Below are positions 53,201 to 63,885 of a DNA stretch of 64,000 bases, in pieces (position 1 is the first letter of the stretch; every line of letters begins with the position of its first letter). The position numbers were made by a program, and so were the translations under genes. The stretch is from Hexactinellida sp. DTS-2022 (Eukaryota > Porifera > Hexactinellida): the NCBI GenBank assembly GCA_028753945.1, contig JAPNXP010000008.1:496001-560000 (forward strand). The letters are read 5' to 3'. The notes beneath the pieces were generated by a model. That model saw only the letters and a list, made by a program, of their open reading frames with translations, ran no database searches and was not told where the DNA came from.

Positions 53201-56200
53201 GAAAAAATCCCAGCTAATTGTATATATTGGTTGGGTCAGAATATACGTAGTATCTTTCTTGATTTTAGCTGTGTAGTACCATAGATTATTATTGGTATTG
53301 TTTCTGTCGATAAGATCAGCTGTTAATTCCAGATCATTAGCTGATGGAATTCCATCTGTACTCATATTTTGGTATTTTAAATTTCGCTGTATTGAAGCTA
53401 TGTGTCTAAATGGTACAAATATTATTTCATAAATTCATATTTAATAGATACAATAATTATTTAAATAACCAAATGAAAAGTAGGTATAGTTCACTTCGCG
53501 ATGGATCACTCAAAAGTACACTATACTCTCGTTATTACGAATATTGTTGGTATTAACCGTGTTCGTACTAACGAGGTTCTATTGTATTAATTTCCTTCTT
53601 TTAAAGCAATTAATATTTCATTTTTACAAACGTAGTTTCCATTCTTTTAAACTAAATTAGGACAAATGGTTGTAGTTAATAGAATACATTTGTACAGTGT
53701 ATTATACTACAGTCATCTGTAAATACGCTCCTAATCCTGGTCTGATCCATTTTCATACGTCTAAATCACAAATTAATATTACGGTATAGAGAAGATCTAA
53801 ATTTTCGCGCTCCTAAATTCAAATTTTCCAAAAATCACGCTCCAAAAGGAGCGTCTTGCGCAACTAGATAATTATTTGCATTTGTACAGAATAAACTATT
53901 TGTATCGCTTTACCTGAGGTTTCTTACAATAGTTTGATTTGGATCAGCAATTGAGAGATTGTAGAGAAGAGACCTGACCAACTCATTTCTGTGTTGAATA
54001 TTTTGTATAATATTCCTTGATTTGTCGATAATACCAAAAGATCTGTTCATTTCCTTTATTATTGACCAACCAAGCTCAGTGTTAGGTGAGAATATAATCC
54101 TTGTACCGCTGTCTCTTAGGTTTTTAACATTAGAATTACTATTGCTATCTTTAGGTTGTAAAGCGGGTACAGAAGAAGAATTTGTAGAATTTCCTATGAT
54201 AGATTTAGGAACATCTTCTTGACCTAATTTTAAAAGAAATAACTTAGATATCGGCTAACAACTTTTCTTATTTAATTTAGTAGGGCTGTAACGAATATAC
54301 CGAAAATTCGAATATCCGTTGGAAATGATTGGAAGAATATTCAATTTGGAGAACAACATGATTTTTTGTAAAATTGGAAGGATAGTAAATATAAATTTAT
54401 ACTTAAACTTACTCATTAATTAATGGCTAATTTGTGTCTAATACACTTTGTAACTATGATTAAATTGTTGTAAGCTTTAAAAAACTTGTGAACTAATGTT
54501 TTTGAATTTAGTGAAGTTGACGATATCTAAATTACCTCTAGGATCCTTTACATTGGCATGCTTGTTATTCACAATCCATGCAAAGAAAGCATTAAGTCGT
54601 TTCTGGTATTTTGTACGTCCGTTTGTTCCACAAAAAGTCAGCTCTGGATTCTGAAAAAGTTGCTTCATTTGCCTGGAAAAGTTAGAATATTCCTTGAGTG
54701 AGGTTTGAAGTTTCCGTACATTCATTATAAGATTTCTACTTTGCGTATTATTTGAGGCTGAAATGGAGGATAAAGCTGCTAGAGTTGAGAGAAGAGTTAA
54801 TTGGTTTTGATTCAGGTTGCTGAGTGCCTTATCTATGGAATAAAAAGATTCATAAGCACTAATACTGTCGAAATATTAATAACTAACGTGTGCAAATATG
54901 TCGTCTACACTAAAAATTTACGGTTAAGTGGGGTCGATTGTAATGTTTTAAATTGAACCAACTCAGAATAATCTGGCTAATTTATTCCTGGCCAACTTTA
55001 ACATTCAGGAAGTTGCATTATTTAGGGGCCGTTAACGTTACGTAACGCTTCCAAGTGGGGAGAGGGGTCAACTAATGTGTGACTGAATATCCTTTTTATA
55101 TTGCAAACAGGTTAACAAAGCGACTTTTGACCGTGTTTAGCCGTATCGGGACACGTTGGACAAGAGCACCAATATTTTACGTAATCTTCATGACCCCTGG
55201 CATAAAAATATATATTTTATTGTTGCGGGGTCGCAGGACCGCATTATATATTAAATTGTGCAATATATGATTGTATTTACAATGTGTTATACGGGCTAAT
55301 ATTTATTTGCAATTTGTATAAACCTTGTGATTTCTTGGAAGGTAGAAAGTGTTTTTATCGAGAAAATATGCGCTACATATACAAATTTAAAAATAAAGTT
55401 TGTGTTAAATGTATAATATCGTTAATACGAACACCAGAGGACCGTCGAAATGTGTTTGAACTATGTGTAAATTAGTGTTAACCGGAGTCACTTGCATGCA
55501 TTTCTAAAGGCTAGAGAATTAAACTTTGTACTCGTTAACCGATATTACACCTTATCCGTGTTCGTAAAGTGCATACTTACATACCTGGAGTGGATTTTGT
55601 CACATTCTCGCATATTGCAGGATCAATACCAATATATAACAATATTTCTGGGTCAACAGAGCATGTCCGCATCAACTGATGTATGGGAGAGGGAAAATCT
55701 CCATTGCTCATAGAGCTGGTATAGAAAAGCCAATAAGGAAGTGATGATCTTGTGAGGAGAGACCGATCAGAATTAACATAGAGAAGATTAAAAATCGCTT
55801 GCAAAGCAGAATTAAATGTCTGCTCGCTCTCAGAGTCTGAATAAGAATTAACCTGGAAATAATTATGATAAAACGTACAGTAGAACTGACTAGTATATTA
55901 CTTTGCAAATAAAAATCAACCTGTATATAAGGGTCACCCGTACATATATTATGCTAGTGCCTTATGTGGCCGTTATAAACAAGTTCTACTGTATATGTAC
56001 GTATATTTGAATATTGGGTGTATTTCTTCGTTTGTTTTTCAAATGATATTTGTGTCAAATGTGAAAATAATACAAAGAGTATTGTAAAGATTTCTGGTCT
56101 AAATTGCTATACCTATTAAAAAAACCTTAGCTTTAATAGAGCAAACCTCTTTCTAATGTCAAAAAGAGTCAGGCCCTGAGCTGCAATAGGTCAAGTCGGT

Positions 56201-56823
56201 CACATGGTTAAATTTTACAAAAATTAAATTTTACAAAAATATACGTCGATGGATCATGACCCATCGACCAATGGGTCATGATCGATCGACATTTATTTTT
56301 CGTATGCATGTAGGGGATTTTCTGCAGGTTTTTTAAGGAATATATTTAGTAGTAATTACTGTAATGTTGAGTGTAATCGTATGGAAAAGTGTGATCTTTC
56401 ATTTATTCTTATCAATTATTTTTTATAATTCTGATATTAAATGAGAGTGAGAATTCACGTATTATAAAACTTTTTATTTATTTGTAGTTAACCTTTGCCA
56501 AAGCTGAGTATAGCTCGTCTACTTTAGCACCTTTGAAAAGAGGAGCTCCATCTGGCCCATTTATCGCGGAATCAGTTAAATCACAATAGAACGTTTGTAG
56601 GAATGGAATAATCCCAGCACTGGGTAATGCCTTCGCAGCTGTTTGTGTTGTTGGGTGGTCTACTGCTGGAATTATAACTTTCATTAAACTTAGAATAATA
56701 ATTAATATGAGCGGGAATAATATCTCCAGTGAGGTTATCTTCCAATTTCTGATTTTCCATAGTGAATTCTTTAATAGGAGAATTAAAAAGCGATTGAATA
56801 TTCCTGGGTTAGCCAGTGTAATT
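47225..56823 (-). CDS. ABCA: ABCA-subfamily full transporter (5' end not found)
   Basis: Seven exons join in phase on the minus strand: 56823-56493, 55852-55585, 54832-54494, 54223-53928, 53386-53099, 52831-48337 and 47733-47225, about 2,170 residues. The first gives the N-terminal helix (LILIIILSLMKVIIPAVDHP). Exons 2-5 form the large first extracellular domain, rich in N-glycosylation sites. The 4.5-kb exon carries six-helix bundle 1, NBD1 (Walker A GHNGAGKTT near 51560, signature LSGGMSRKL, Walker B LVILDEPTAG), bundle 2 with a Cys-rich second extracellular domain, and NBD2 (GINGAGKTT near 48710, YSGGNKRKL, LLLLDEPTSG). The last exon holds the NBD2 H-loop (LLTTHSMWE). Both ATPase sites look intact. 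ABCA proteins move lipids across membranes. The exon 3 donor (GTTCAC) and the start exon are uncertain; which ABCA member it is cannot be said. Confidence 0.9.
47806..47962. mobile_element. MITE family A, in the last ABCA intron
   Basis: GTAGACTTTCGTTATTACGA at the left and GTCGTATTAACAAGAGTTCG at the right; the internal CACCAGGGGACAGTAG is present. At 47975-48050 follows a separate repeat rich in CGAATATTCG dyads, with a similar short stretch at 54283-54330. Confidence 0.65.
53515..53587. repeat. Short family A remnant, in an ABCA intron
   Basis: ACTATACTCTCGTTATTACG joined directly to GTGTTCGTACTAACGAGGTT: both ends of the MITE with the middle deleted. A family G copy follows at 53695-53866. 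Confidence 0.6.
53695..53866. repeat. Repeat family G, in an ABCA intron
   Basis: TGTATTATACTACAGTCATC, ACGCTCCTAATCCTGGTCTG and GCTCCAAAAGGAGCGTCTTG landmarks, forward orientation. Confidence 0.7.
55415..55570. mobile_element. MITE family A, in an ABCA intron
   Basis: ATCGTTAATACGAACACCAG at the left through ACTTGCATGCATTTCTAAAG and GGCTAGAGAATTAAAC to CACCTTATCCGTGTTCG; the right terminus is lost at the exon 2 boundary 15 bp on. Confidence 0.65.
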
Positions 56824-57147
56824 CTATAATTACTTAAATATAAGTGTGCGTAATATTGTTGTTATTAGGAAAAAATGTATTATTTGGTTGTAATATTAGT
56901 TTTTTTGTCAACAACAACAAAAACAAAGCAAAAAAACAACTTGAAAAGAAAAGGTTTTATTTGGTAAAAGAGTGAGTTTATTGTATAAGTTATCACATGC
57001 AACTATTATAATCAACAGTTAGTAATAATATTTTTGGAGAGAAAAACCTGAAATAAAACACTAAATTATCTATGATTAATACTAGGAACTAAGCAATAAT
57101 ATTGGCTAATATGTATTTCCTGATTTAAGTTACTATATAACATAATA
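56824..57147. other. Upstream of the first recognised ABCA exon
   Basis: AT-rich. The initiating ABCA exon should lie here or further up, but I could not find a convincing short coding exon. There is an AACAACAAAAACAAA run near 56905. Confidence 0.4.
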
Positions 57148-57294
57148 CAGTGCCGTAGCCACCAATTAAAAGTGGTCAGGTTAGACCGGGCTGGATACAG
57201 TACCAACAGGGCCAAGGGTTCAGGTTAACCTGTCCAACCAACTAAAAGTGGTCAGGTTGAAACCTGACCAACCTGACCAGTGGCTACGGCCCTG
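57148..57294. mobile_element. Short hAT-like MITE (CAGTGCCGTAGCC ends)
   Basis: CAGTGCCGTAGCCAC at the left and GTGGCTACGGCCCTG at the right match with one mismatch. Inside, AAAAGTGGTCAGGTT is repeated directly and AACCTGACC inversely. The end type is hAT-like, but no clean 8-bp duplication is visible. Confidence 0.7.
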
Positions 57295-58261
57295 TAATAG
57301 GACATATTAATAGCAGCTCATTTCACTGATATGTTAACGAGATAATATCTTATATTAAATACATAATAAATTCATTAACAAATCTAATTCAATCTATTGT
57401 AAATATTTAACCAATCTAATCAAATATAATAGTAAATCAATTGACAAATATAGTCCAACCTATTAGTAAATCCATTAATTACATCCAGGCCTAATGCATA
57501 TAATATTGTTACAGAACTACTGAATAATTAGAATATTATGTAACTCAATCAGTCTGATGTAATTTCATGTAAGTACTGTATACTTATTGGAGTGTAAGTA
57601 AATATAGTTGTAGTTATTAATGTAAGGATGATAGAAATTAGTGGAAAGTGTAATCAATAGATAATAAATCGAATTCAACTCAATTGTTGTTTTGTTTGTT
57701 AAGTATACCTGCTATATTGGACCGAATACTGCCGAACTGTAACGATTATTTCAAACTTATTCGAAGTTCACGAAAGTTCGTCCAGAGGGTATACTGCCTA
57801 TGCTTATTTCAAATCTGAGATCATAATTTTTGTAAGGATATATATTTGAGATATACATTATGCATATTTGATAAATTTATATTGGGTTCTATTGTTTAAT
57901 ATATTTAATGAGTCTTCATGCTTAATTACTCTCATTATGATCTCATCGCTTTGGCATTTTTATTACTTCAATAGGAATCCGTAAATTCACTGAACCCCTG
58001 TATACAAATTTCAGCTTTCTGGGACTCGTAGTCTTTTCAATTGATTCTGGACAAACACACACACACACCAATTGTGCTTTTAATATATAGATACGTAAAT
58101 ATAATTATTTCATAATTCGATATAATTATGTTTAACAAAACAACATACAATAACAATAGAATACAACAATTAATAATATAATTACAAAAAAGAATTTCTT
58201 CAATTTAAATGATCCAAGTAAAATATGAATAAATTGAATTGGATATTTTCAAAGAAATAAT
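57295..58261. other. Intergenic
   Basis: AT-rich with a short CA run at about 58051-58066. No gene recognised. Confidence 0.5.
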
Positions 58262-58656
58262 ACTCTTCACACATTAGCAATACCTGTATCAATAGAATGC
58301 CTTACGGAGGGACTGCAGATCAAATTGAGTAATGTATTAATTGTACGACTATCAGTTGCAAAATATAGCGTTGATGTTAAGTGCTTATTTAGTGGTCAAA
58401 CAATGAATATTATGATAGCTTATTCAATCGCAGAGGGATTTAGTGTATATGTGAATATCCTATGCTCACAGGCATATGGAGCAAAACATTACAAACTAGT
58501 GGGATTGTACTTCTACAGAGCTCTATTCATGGCAGCTCTCACTTGCATTCCAGTATTCACAGTCTACATTAGTGTCCGTCCTATCGTCTACTTCCTATTC
58601 AAAGATTGGGAATTGGCTCAGTACACTGGTAGCTACACAGATGTTCTATGTACGCG
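58262..58656 (+). pseudogene. MATE-family transporter, copy 3, truncated
   Basis: Homology begins around CACATTAGCAATACCTGTAT and runs through IECLTEGLQIKLSNV-like codons with frame damage. The well-preserved core (EGFSVYVNILCSQAYGAK ... TGSYTDVLC) follows. It stops abruptly after GATGTTCTATGT, where ACGCGCGTAG begins unrelated sequence. Only about a quarter of a MATE gene remains. The last frame stays open to 58717 but is not homologous there. Confidence 0.85.
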
Positions 58657-58970
58657 CGTAGTGCGTGAGAGCAGGTTGTGTTGTATATCCCAAAGCTCTG
58701 TAATAAAGTCACTATAGTAGCCTATACTTATATTAATTAATTCAACTATACATGTGTCTATCATATTTCTTAAAATTTCAAGAATACAGAGCTAAGAAAA
58801 AGTCAAGAATTATTAGGTAATAAGGCCCTTGGTTATTAATTAGTCAACTACTCTCATCCCAAAACTCAAAATGTAACATCCTTAGAGAAAGTTTCTTTAA
58901 TTGTTAGATATATGTAAATAGACAAGCAAAATATTGGAAGTATATTGAATAATATTAAGAATCTACTATG

Positions 58971-60500
58971 TTAATCGCATATAATGGATATGACGAAAAC
59001 ACAAATGCTGATACCGATTAAAGTTATATAACCAAATAGAGCGAATATATCTAAACGAGTAACTATTTTTGTCATTAACACAATTTCCGAATTCGTTTTC
59101 AACAGTTTTAGTGTATCTGTAGTAAGTTGTGTGTTTTGGCTGGCTTTGAATGCTATCCTATCCCAATCACTGCAATAAAGTATGAAAAGTACAATTATGA
59201 AGGAAATAACGCTAACAATTTCAAACATTATAAATACACTAAGAGCTTTCCACTCTACATAATACACCAATAATCCTGACCCTATCCCACCAATAATTAT
59301 TTGAAACACAATTTTCAATATCGTTTGTATTCCTTGCTTGCAAGAAGCATTCATAACTCCCTGTCCAATGAAAAATGTATTGCCATTGATTAGAATCGCG
59401 AAAATCCTAATATTCCATGTTAGTTCTTTCACTAGAATCGGATCTGTTGTGAAAAGTTGACTCAAAGCTCCACTCAAAGCTAGTAGTAACAAACTGCACA
59501 GAAATAGTAATATTTGTCCAAAAACGATACCAATAATGCTAGCTCGCTTCGCTCTACCCGGCTCATTCTCGCCTAGCAAATAACCCACACGAATTGTAAT
59601 TGCACTGGAGAGTCCCATTATACCATTACTAAGCACCCATCCAATTGAATATAGTATTGAGAATATTCCTAACTCTCTCTTGTTATTTGCAATTAAACCA
59701 ATGAAAAGTATTGGAAGAATTGTTAGTGGCACTGAACCAACCACAAACTGAAGCATTGTCACAATAGCATACTTAGCTGTATGTAGCCAGTTGGTGATAT
59801 ATTCAATAGTCCACTTATGTGCTATAGCAGTGTGTACATGAGAGAGTTGTATGTGTGCGAATACTAATAGTGCAACTAAGTAGTTACTGATGACGTAACC
59901 AGCAGCTGCTCCTTCAATATTCGTGTTGTATCGGAATATCAGAATATACTGTATTACTCCATTCAAAATGTTCCCAATGATAAGATACAACACAGGACCC
60001 CACACTATGTTCAACGACTGAAGGAAACGAATACCAATTTTATAGTACAAATAGGCAGGATAGCCGAAACATAGAACATCTGTGAAGCTACCAGTGTACT
60101 GAGCCAATTCCCAATCTTGGAATAGGAAGTAGACGATAGGACGGACACAAATGTAGACTGTGAATACTGGAAAGCAAGTGAGAGCTGCCATGAATAGAGC
60201 TCTGTAGAAGTACAATCCCACTAGTTTGTACTGTTTTGCTCCATATGCCTGTGAGCATAGGATATTCACATAGACACCAAATCCCTCTGCGATCGGATAT
60301 GCTGTCAATGTCACTACTGTTTGACCAATAAAGAGAGCACTTAGCATTAACGCTATATTGTTACCTGATGCTCGTCCAATGAACACATTGCTCTGTTTAA
60401 TGTGCAATCCCTCCGTAAGGCATTCTATTGCGGCAGGTAGTGCTAGTACTATTAAATATACGAGTTCTTCCAAAATCCAATGGTGTTTTAACTTCTGCAT
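58971..60500 (-). CDS. MATE-family cation/drug antiporter, copy 4
   Basis: An intact single exon encodes 509 residues, start codon at 60498-60500. Twelve MatE helices plus a C-terminal helix (FGYITLIGISICVFVISII) fit the SLC47-type layout. The N terminus (MQKLKHHWILEELVYLIVL) matches pseudogene copy 2, while the second half (GLSSAITIRVGYLLGENEP, FIGQGVMNASCKQGIQTIL) matches copy 1 closely. It is in opposite orientation to copies 1-3, so the array includes an inversion. Codons 55-220 are shared almost verbatim with the other copies, a sign of gene conversion. Function is inferred as proton-coupled export of organic cations at the plasma membrane. Confidence 0.9.
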   Translation of the reverse strand: MQKLKHHWILEELVYLIVLALPAAIECLTEGLHIKQSNVFIGRASGNNIALMLSALFIGQTVVTLTAYPIAEGFGVYVNILCSQAYGAKQYKLVGLYFYRALFMAALTCFPVFTVYICVRPIVYFLFQDWELAQYTGSFTDVLCFGYPAYLYYKIGIRFLQSLNIVWGPVLYLIIGNILNGVIQYILIFRYNTNIEGAAAGYVISNYLVALLVFAHIQLSHVHTAIAHKWTIEYITNWLHTAKYAIVTMLQFVVGSVPLTILPILFIGLIANNKRELGIFSILYSIGWVLSNGIMGLSSAITIRVGYLLGENEPGRAKRASIIGIVFGQILLFLCSLLLLALSGALSQLFTTDPILVKELTWNIRIFAILINGNTFFIGQGVMNASCKQGIQTILKIVFQIIIGGIGSGLLVYYVEWKALSVFIMFEIVSVISFIIVLFILYCSDWDRIAFKASQNTQLTTDTLKLLKTNSEIVLMTKIVTRLDIFALFGYITLIGISICVFVISIICD

Positions 60501-61185
60501 TATTATTATTATTATCGCCTAATTATTATATTTCTCTGAATTATGTAGAATATTTTATGCAAAATGAAAATAAAAGATGAATCAATACGTATCATCTCTT
60601 CGATAATTCTTTTATCTTTACAGTATTCTCAATTTATCTTTACAGTATTCTCAATTGAGAAGTTTTACTGTGCCGACTATACTATAGTATAGTGGCCCAG
60701 TATTGAAAAGACTGCCTTGGTTAGTTATTATTATTATTTATCTTACGAGCCCTTTGGTCTCGGTCGCTTAGCGACGGTTCACTCTCACTTTGTTCGTTCG
60801 TGTTAGACACTACGCAACACAATTAACGCCCGCTTCGCGGCCTTACCCTTCTCAAAACATATTTTATGCTATGATTTGACTGGTATTATTTCTGTGTTAT
60901 GTATGTTAGGAGCAGTTTAACTCTCCCACCCTCTATCTTGTAAGGCAAACCGAAGCTGAGTTATTTACTAACCCAATATTTAGTTTATACATAATAAATG
61001 CCATATTGATGAGTGTAATAAACAAACACTAATAATTAACAAACAAAGAACAATTGAATTGATTATTTAATAAATAAATATCAAATAGTTAAAATGATCA
61101 GCACATAAAAATATATTGATAAGAAGATTGTAGAATAGGCGATGAATGAAATAATTAAGGTGATTAAGTTGATAAATTATTTGTT
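60501..61185. other. Intergenic with repeat fragments
   Basis: At about 60668-60725 is an inverted copy of the repeat beside 17440 (ACTATACTATAGTATAGTGG, GACTGCCTTGGTTAG). At 60745-60850 a GC-richer block (CGGTCGCTTAGCGACGG) resembles no RNA I can name. The remainder is AT-rich. Confidence 0.45.
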
Positions 61186-61239
61186 GTGTCCTGTCACGAA
61201 ATATTTGGTCTGTGTTGTTTTGGGTCCAGCCGGACCAAA

Positions 61240-61925
61240 ACTACTGCGAGAAATATAATCAGGATTATTTTAGTTTACTTTAATATAGCTTTTCCCAAAC
61301 TTTTTCAACCGTGGACCCCCTATTGTCATTCTGTGGACCCCCTCCCATTGACCGTAATACATATTGTGGACCCCATACAGCCATCCGTGGACCCCAGGTT
61401 GGGAACCACTGCTTTAATATCTCCGTAAGTAGCAGCAACCAAGTCATAAATTGGCTCATCTGCTATTAGGAATTTGTTGTCTACGTGAATCATATAATTC
61501 TCATCCTCGGGCTCAGCGCTTTCTCCAACTCTCAAAAGTAATTTTAGAGAAGTCACTAACACGCATCACTTGAAGATAAATTACGGAGTCGCATGTTTAT
61601 AGTGAGTTTAAGAACCTTAACATGACTCCAGAGAGGCGATCTATTCAGACAGGCTAACACAACATCAGCTTCGGTCCCATGTCTGATTACGGGTAGAATT
61701 TTACGGAAATCACCTCCAAATACAATAACTTTGCCACCGAATGGAATATCGCATGAACAGAGATCTCTCAATGACGGTCGATACACTCTGCAGCATGTCT
61801 ATGTGTCATAGGGGCCTCATCCCAAACAAACAGTCCGGTGCGGTGAATTAGCCTAGCTAAGGCGCTCTGTTTGGAAATACTGCATACAGAGATTTCATTC
61901 GAATGGATAGGGACCTTTATATTTA
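61240..61925 (-). pseudogene. Helitron-type Pif1 helicase relic
   Basis: Reading on the minus strand from 61925: SISKQSALARLIHRTGLFVW, then the Walker B-like WDEAPMTHRHA, a frameshift near 61770, then LRDLCSCDIPFGGKVIVFGG with GGDFRKILPV, and finally LLRVGESAEPEDE..LVAATYGDI. This is the order and wording of the Pif1-like helicase domain of Helitrons. Walker A and the C-terminal helicase motifs are missing. The relic is broken by a frameshift, by stops and by the insertion at 61286-61411. No Rep domain or Helitron end was found nearby. Confidence 0.8.
61286..61411. mobile_element. hAT-like MITE inside the helicase relic
   Basis: The direct repeat CTTTAATA (61278-61285 and 61412-61419) flanks ends TAGCTTTTCCCAAAC and GGTTGGGAACCACTG, of the CAGTGGTTCCCAA type known from hAT elements. 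GTGGACCCC is repeated four times inside. Taking it out rejoins the Pif1 relic in one frame. Confidence 0.85.
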
Positions 61926-62553
61926 GTTCTATTATTTATAAAGCATTCATTAGTGATCTATTATGTTAACAATTAGGATATCATACGAGTATTTATTAAA
62001 ATCATGTTAAAAGTTCCGTATATTTGTTAGTTTCAAAATATTCTTTTTCCAAAAAAATATTAAATTAATGAGTAGAGAACTGAAGCGGATACAATAAGGT
62101 ATTTTGTTTGTTCAGAAGGTTGGAATATTGTTATAAAATGTCATAATTTACACAGAAATAATTATTTTGGAGATTTACAAAATAATTTATAACAAAAGTT
62201 AGTAGTAATTATGTTGGGCATTGTAAAATATACAATATAAAACAAATTTCGTTGTTAAGAGATTAAATTCCGATATAACCTTACTTATAAACTGAGTAAC
62301 AGAATTTCTGTCATTAATGTATCCCATACCTAATTTTACATGCAAAGATTGTACAATCGGAGAGCAATTAACCGAAAATATGCTATTTGAGTTTATAACT
62401 ATTTATTGCATACATACACCGATATATTTTAATACGTACACACTATTGTTATGAGAACATATCCCTAGTCCTCGGGGGTACTGTCCTTGGGAAAGACAGT
62501 ACTATCATGAGATGAGGCCACCAACTAGTATGAAGACTAGCGGCTCTAGTCGC
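61926..62553. other. Intergenic
   Basis: AT-rich to about 62455. Then comes GC-richer sequence that belongs to the left part of the inverted repeat around the hAT elements. No gene recognised. Confidence 0.4.
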
Positions 62554-62852
62554 CAGTGCTCGACAAATTAGGTGGTTTGGTGGCGTTAGCCACCAAAAAT
62601 CTTTCTTAAGCCACCAAATTTAACTTTGGTGGCTTAACTAATCGACCATAAATTGTGGAATTATTTGATGTTGTGTTGATTATATTGTTCATTGCAATAT
62701 TTTATACTAATATTAGCCTTTTTTCCGGCATCAGAAGTTTGTCAAGCCATCAGTGGTTTGTTAAACCGGCCGTTGATTATTCTTTAGCCACCAGAAAAAG
62801 TGAGGTGGTGACTTAATTAGCCACCATCAAAATTCCATTTTGTCGAGCACTG
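62554..62852. mobile_element. hAT-like MITE (CAGTGCTCGACAAA ends)
   Basis: CAGTGCTCGACAAATT at the left and AATTCCATTTTGTCGAGCACTG at the right. TTGGTGGCTAA / TTAGCCACCA motifs recur in both orientations inside. CTAGTCGC before and GTAGTCGC after look like a slightly altered 8-bp duplication. Confidence 0.7.
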
Positions 62853-62859
62853 CAGTAGT

Positions 62860-63665
62860 CGCCCCAACTCATGGAGATACCATGTGTGCAGTGCCCGATT
62901 AACCATGAGGCACCTGAGGCACAGGCCTCAGGCCCCCAGCCTCTAGGGGCTCTATCGGGAAGTCTAAGGGGCCCCCAAATTGAGCTGTGCCTCAGGCCCC
63001 CATCTAGCTTAATCGGGCCTTGCATGTGTGTGGTTTCGTCCCATTACGGGGAGTCATCAGGAGGGTATTACCCCTAGACCACCTTCTGTCCTATGATTCT
63101 AGGACCGTCGGACCTAGTTACCATGCGTACTGCCATAGAGCCCAAGTTACCTCTATCGTACTGTCCACTGCATGGTCCTCTCAAGACCATGTACTCCTGA
63201 AGGCCAGGTGATACTCACAACAGTAGGTTGGCAGCAGGCTTTCATCCAGACAAAAATTTCTGCGCGCCTAGATTTAGTTTGAGCTCGTTCATTATTCATT
63301 TTGTACGCTAGTTTGCACATTTTGTATTAAGTCTATGGGAGCATCTCTCGATATTGTACACCTAGACACGATTTTTGTACGCCTAGATTAAAATCCATCC
63401 AAATTACGCTCCTTTAGGAGCGCCCAATACGCCTGGATAACACCCTGGTTGGCAGTACGGGCACTAGGAGGTAACATGCCGTAGATGAGCCCGGCAGTAC
63501 GGACTGGTACCCGTGGTAGGACGCACGGTGGTGGTCGAGGGTTTACCCTCCTGATGAGTCCCTGCAATGGGACGAAACCACTCGCATGACATTGACATCC
63601 CCATGAGTTGAAGTCATACGTACATAGCGACTAGTCTCTATACTATGTCGTGTCCTCATCTCGAC
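62860..63665. repeat. Large imperfect inverted repeat split by a hAT element
   Basis: The left arm CAACTCATGGAGATAC, then (after the hAT element) GTGGTTTCGTCCCATTACGG and CTCATCAGGAGGGTA, is complementary to 63540-63620 (TACCCTCCTGATGAG, CAATGGGACGAAACCAC, CCCCATGAGTTG). The arms continue outward with TAGTCGC / GCGACTAG. A degenerate family G piece lies at about 63266-63445. Confidence 0.65.
62889..63022. mobile_element. hAT-like MITE (CAGTGCCCGATTAA ends)
   Basis: The 8-bp direct repeat CATGTGTG (62881-62888 and 63023-63030) is exact. Ends are CAGTGCCCGATTAA and TTAATCGGGCCTTG. The 134-bp body is GC-rich with CCTCAGGCCCCC repeated twice. Reading frames on both strands here are artefacts. 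Confidence 0.88.
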
Positions 63666-63885
63666 ACTATTAAGTATATATTAATATTGTATTTATATGT
63701 AACAACAGTTGACTCGATTAACTGTATTACATTATCTTATAAAGCGAAATGGTGTAAATAGTAATCAATAATGAAAAATTATGAGAGACATAAAAGAAGT
63801 CTAAGCACTAATAAGCTATCTAACCTAAAATCCTATTCTACAACAAAATTAGGAAATGGAATAGAAACTTTTGTAATTAATACAA
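63666..63885. other. Intergenic
   Basis: AT-rich, no feature seen; possibly the 3' UTR of the gene at the right edge. Confidence 0.35.

Noticed and set aside
58655-58717. Continuation of MATE copy 3 as a functional short protein
   Set aside because: Homology stops abruptly at 58656 and the N-terminal part has frame damage, so it is a truncated relic.
60745-60850. Possible tRNA or other structured RNA
   Set aside because: The block has short dyads, but no cloverleaf with the invariant T-loop and acceptor stem could be drawn.
62813-63211. Short frames on both strands rich in Gly/Pro/Ala
   Set aside because: They read through the GC-rich hAT element and inverted repeat.
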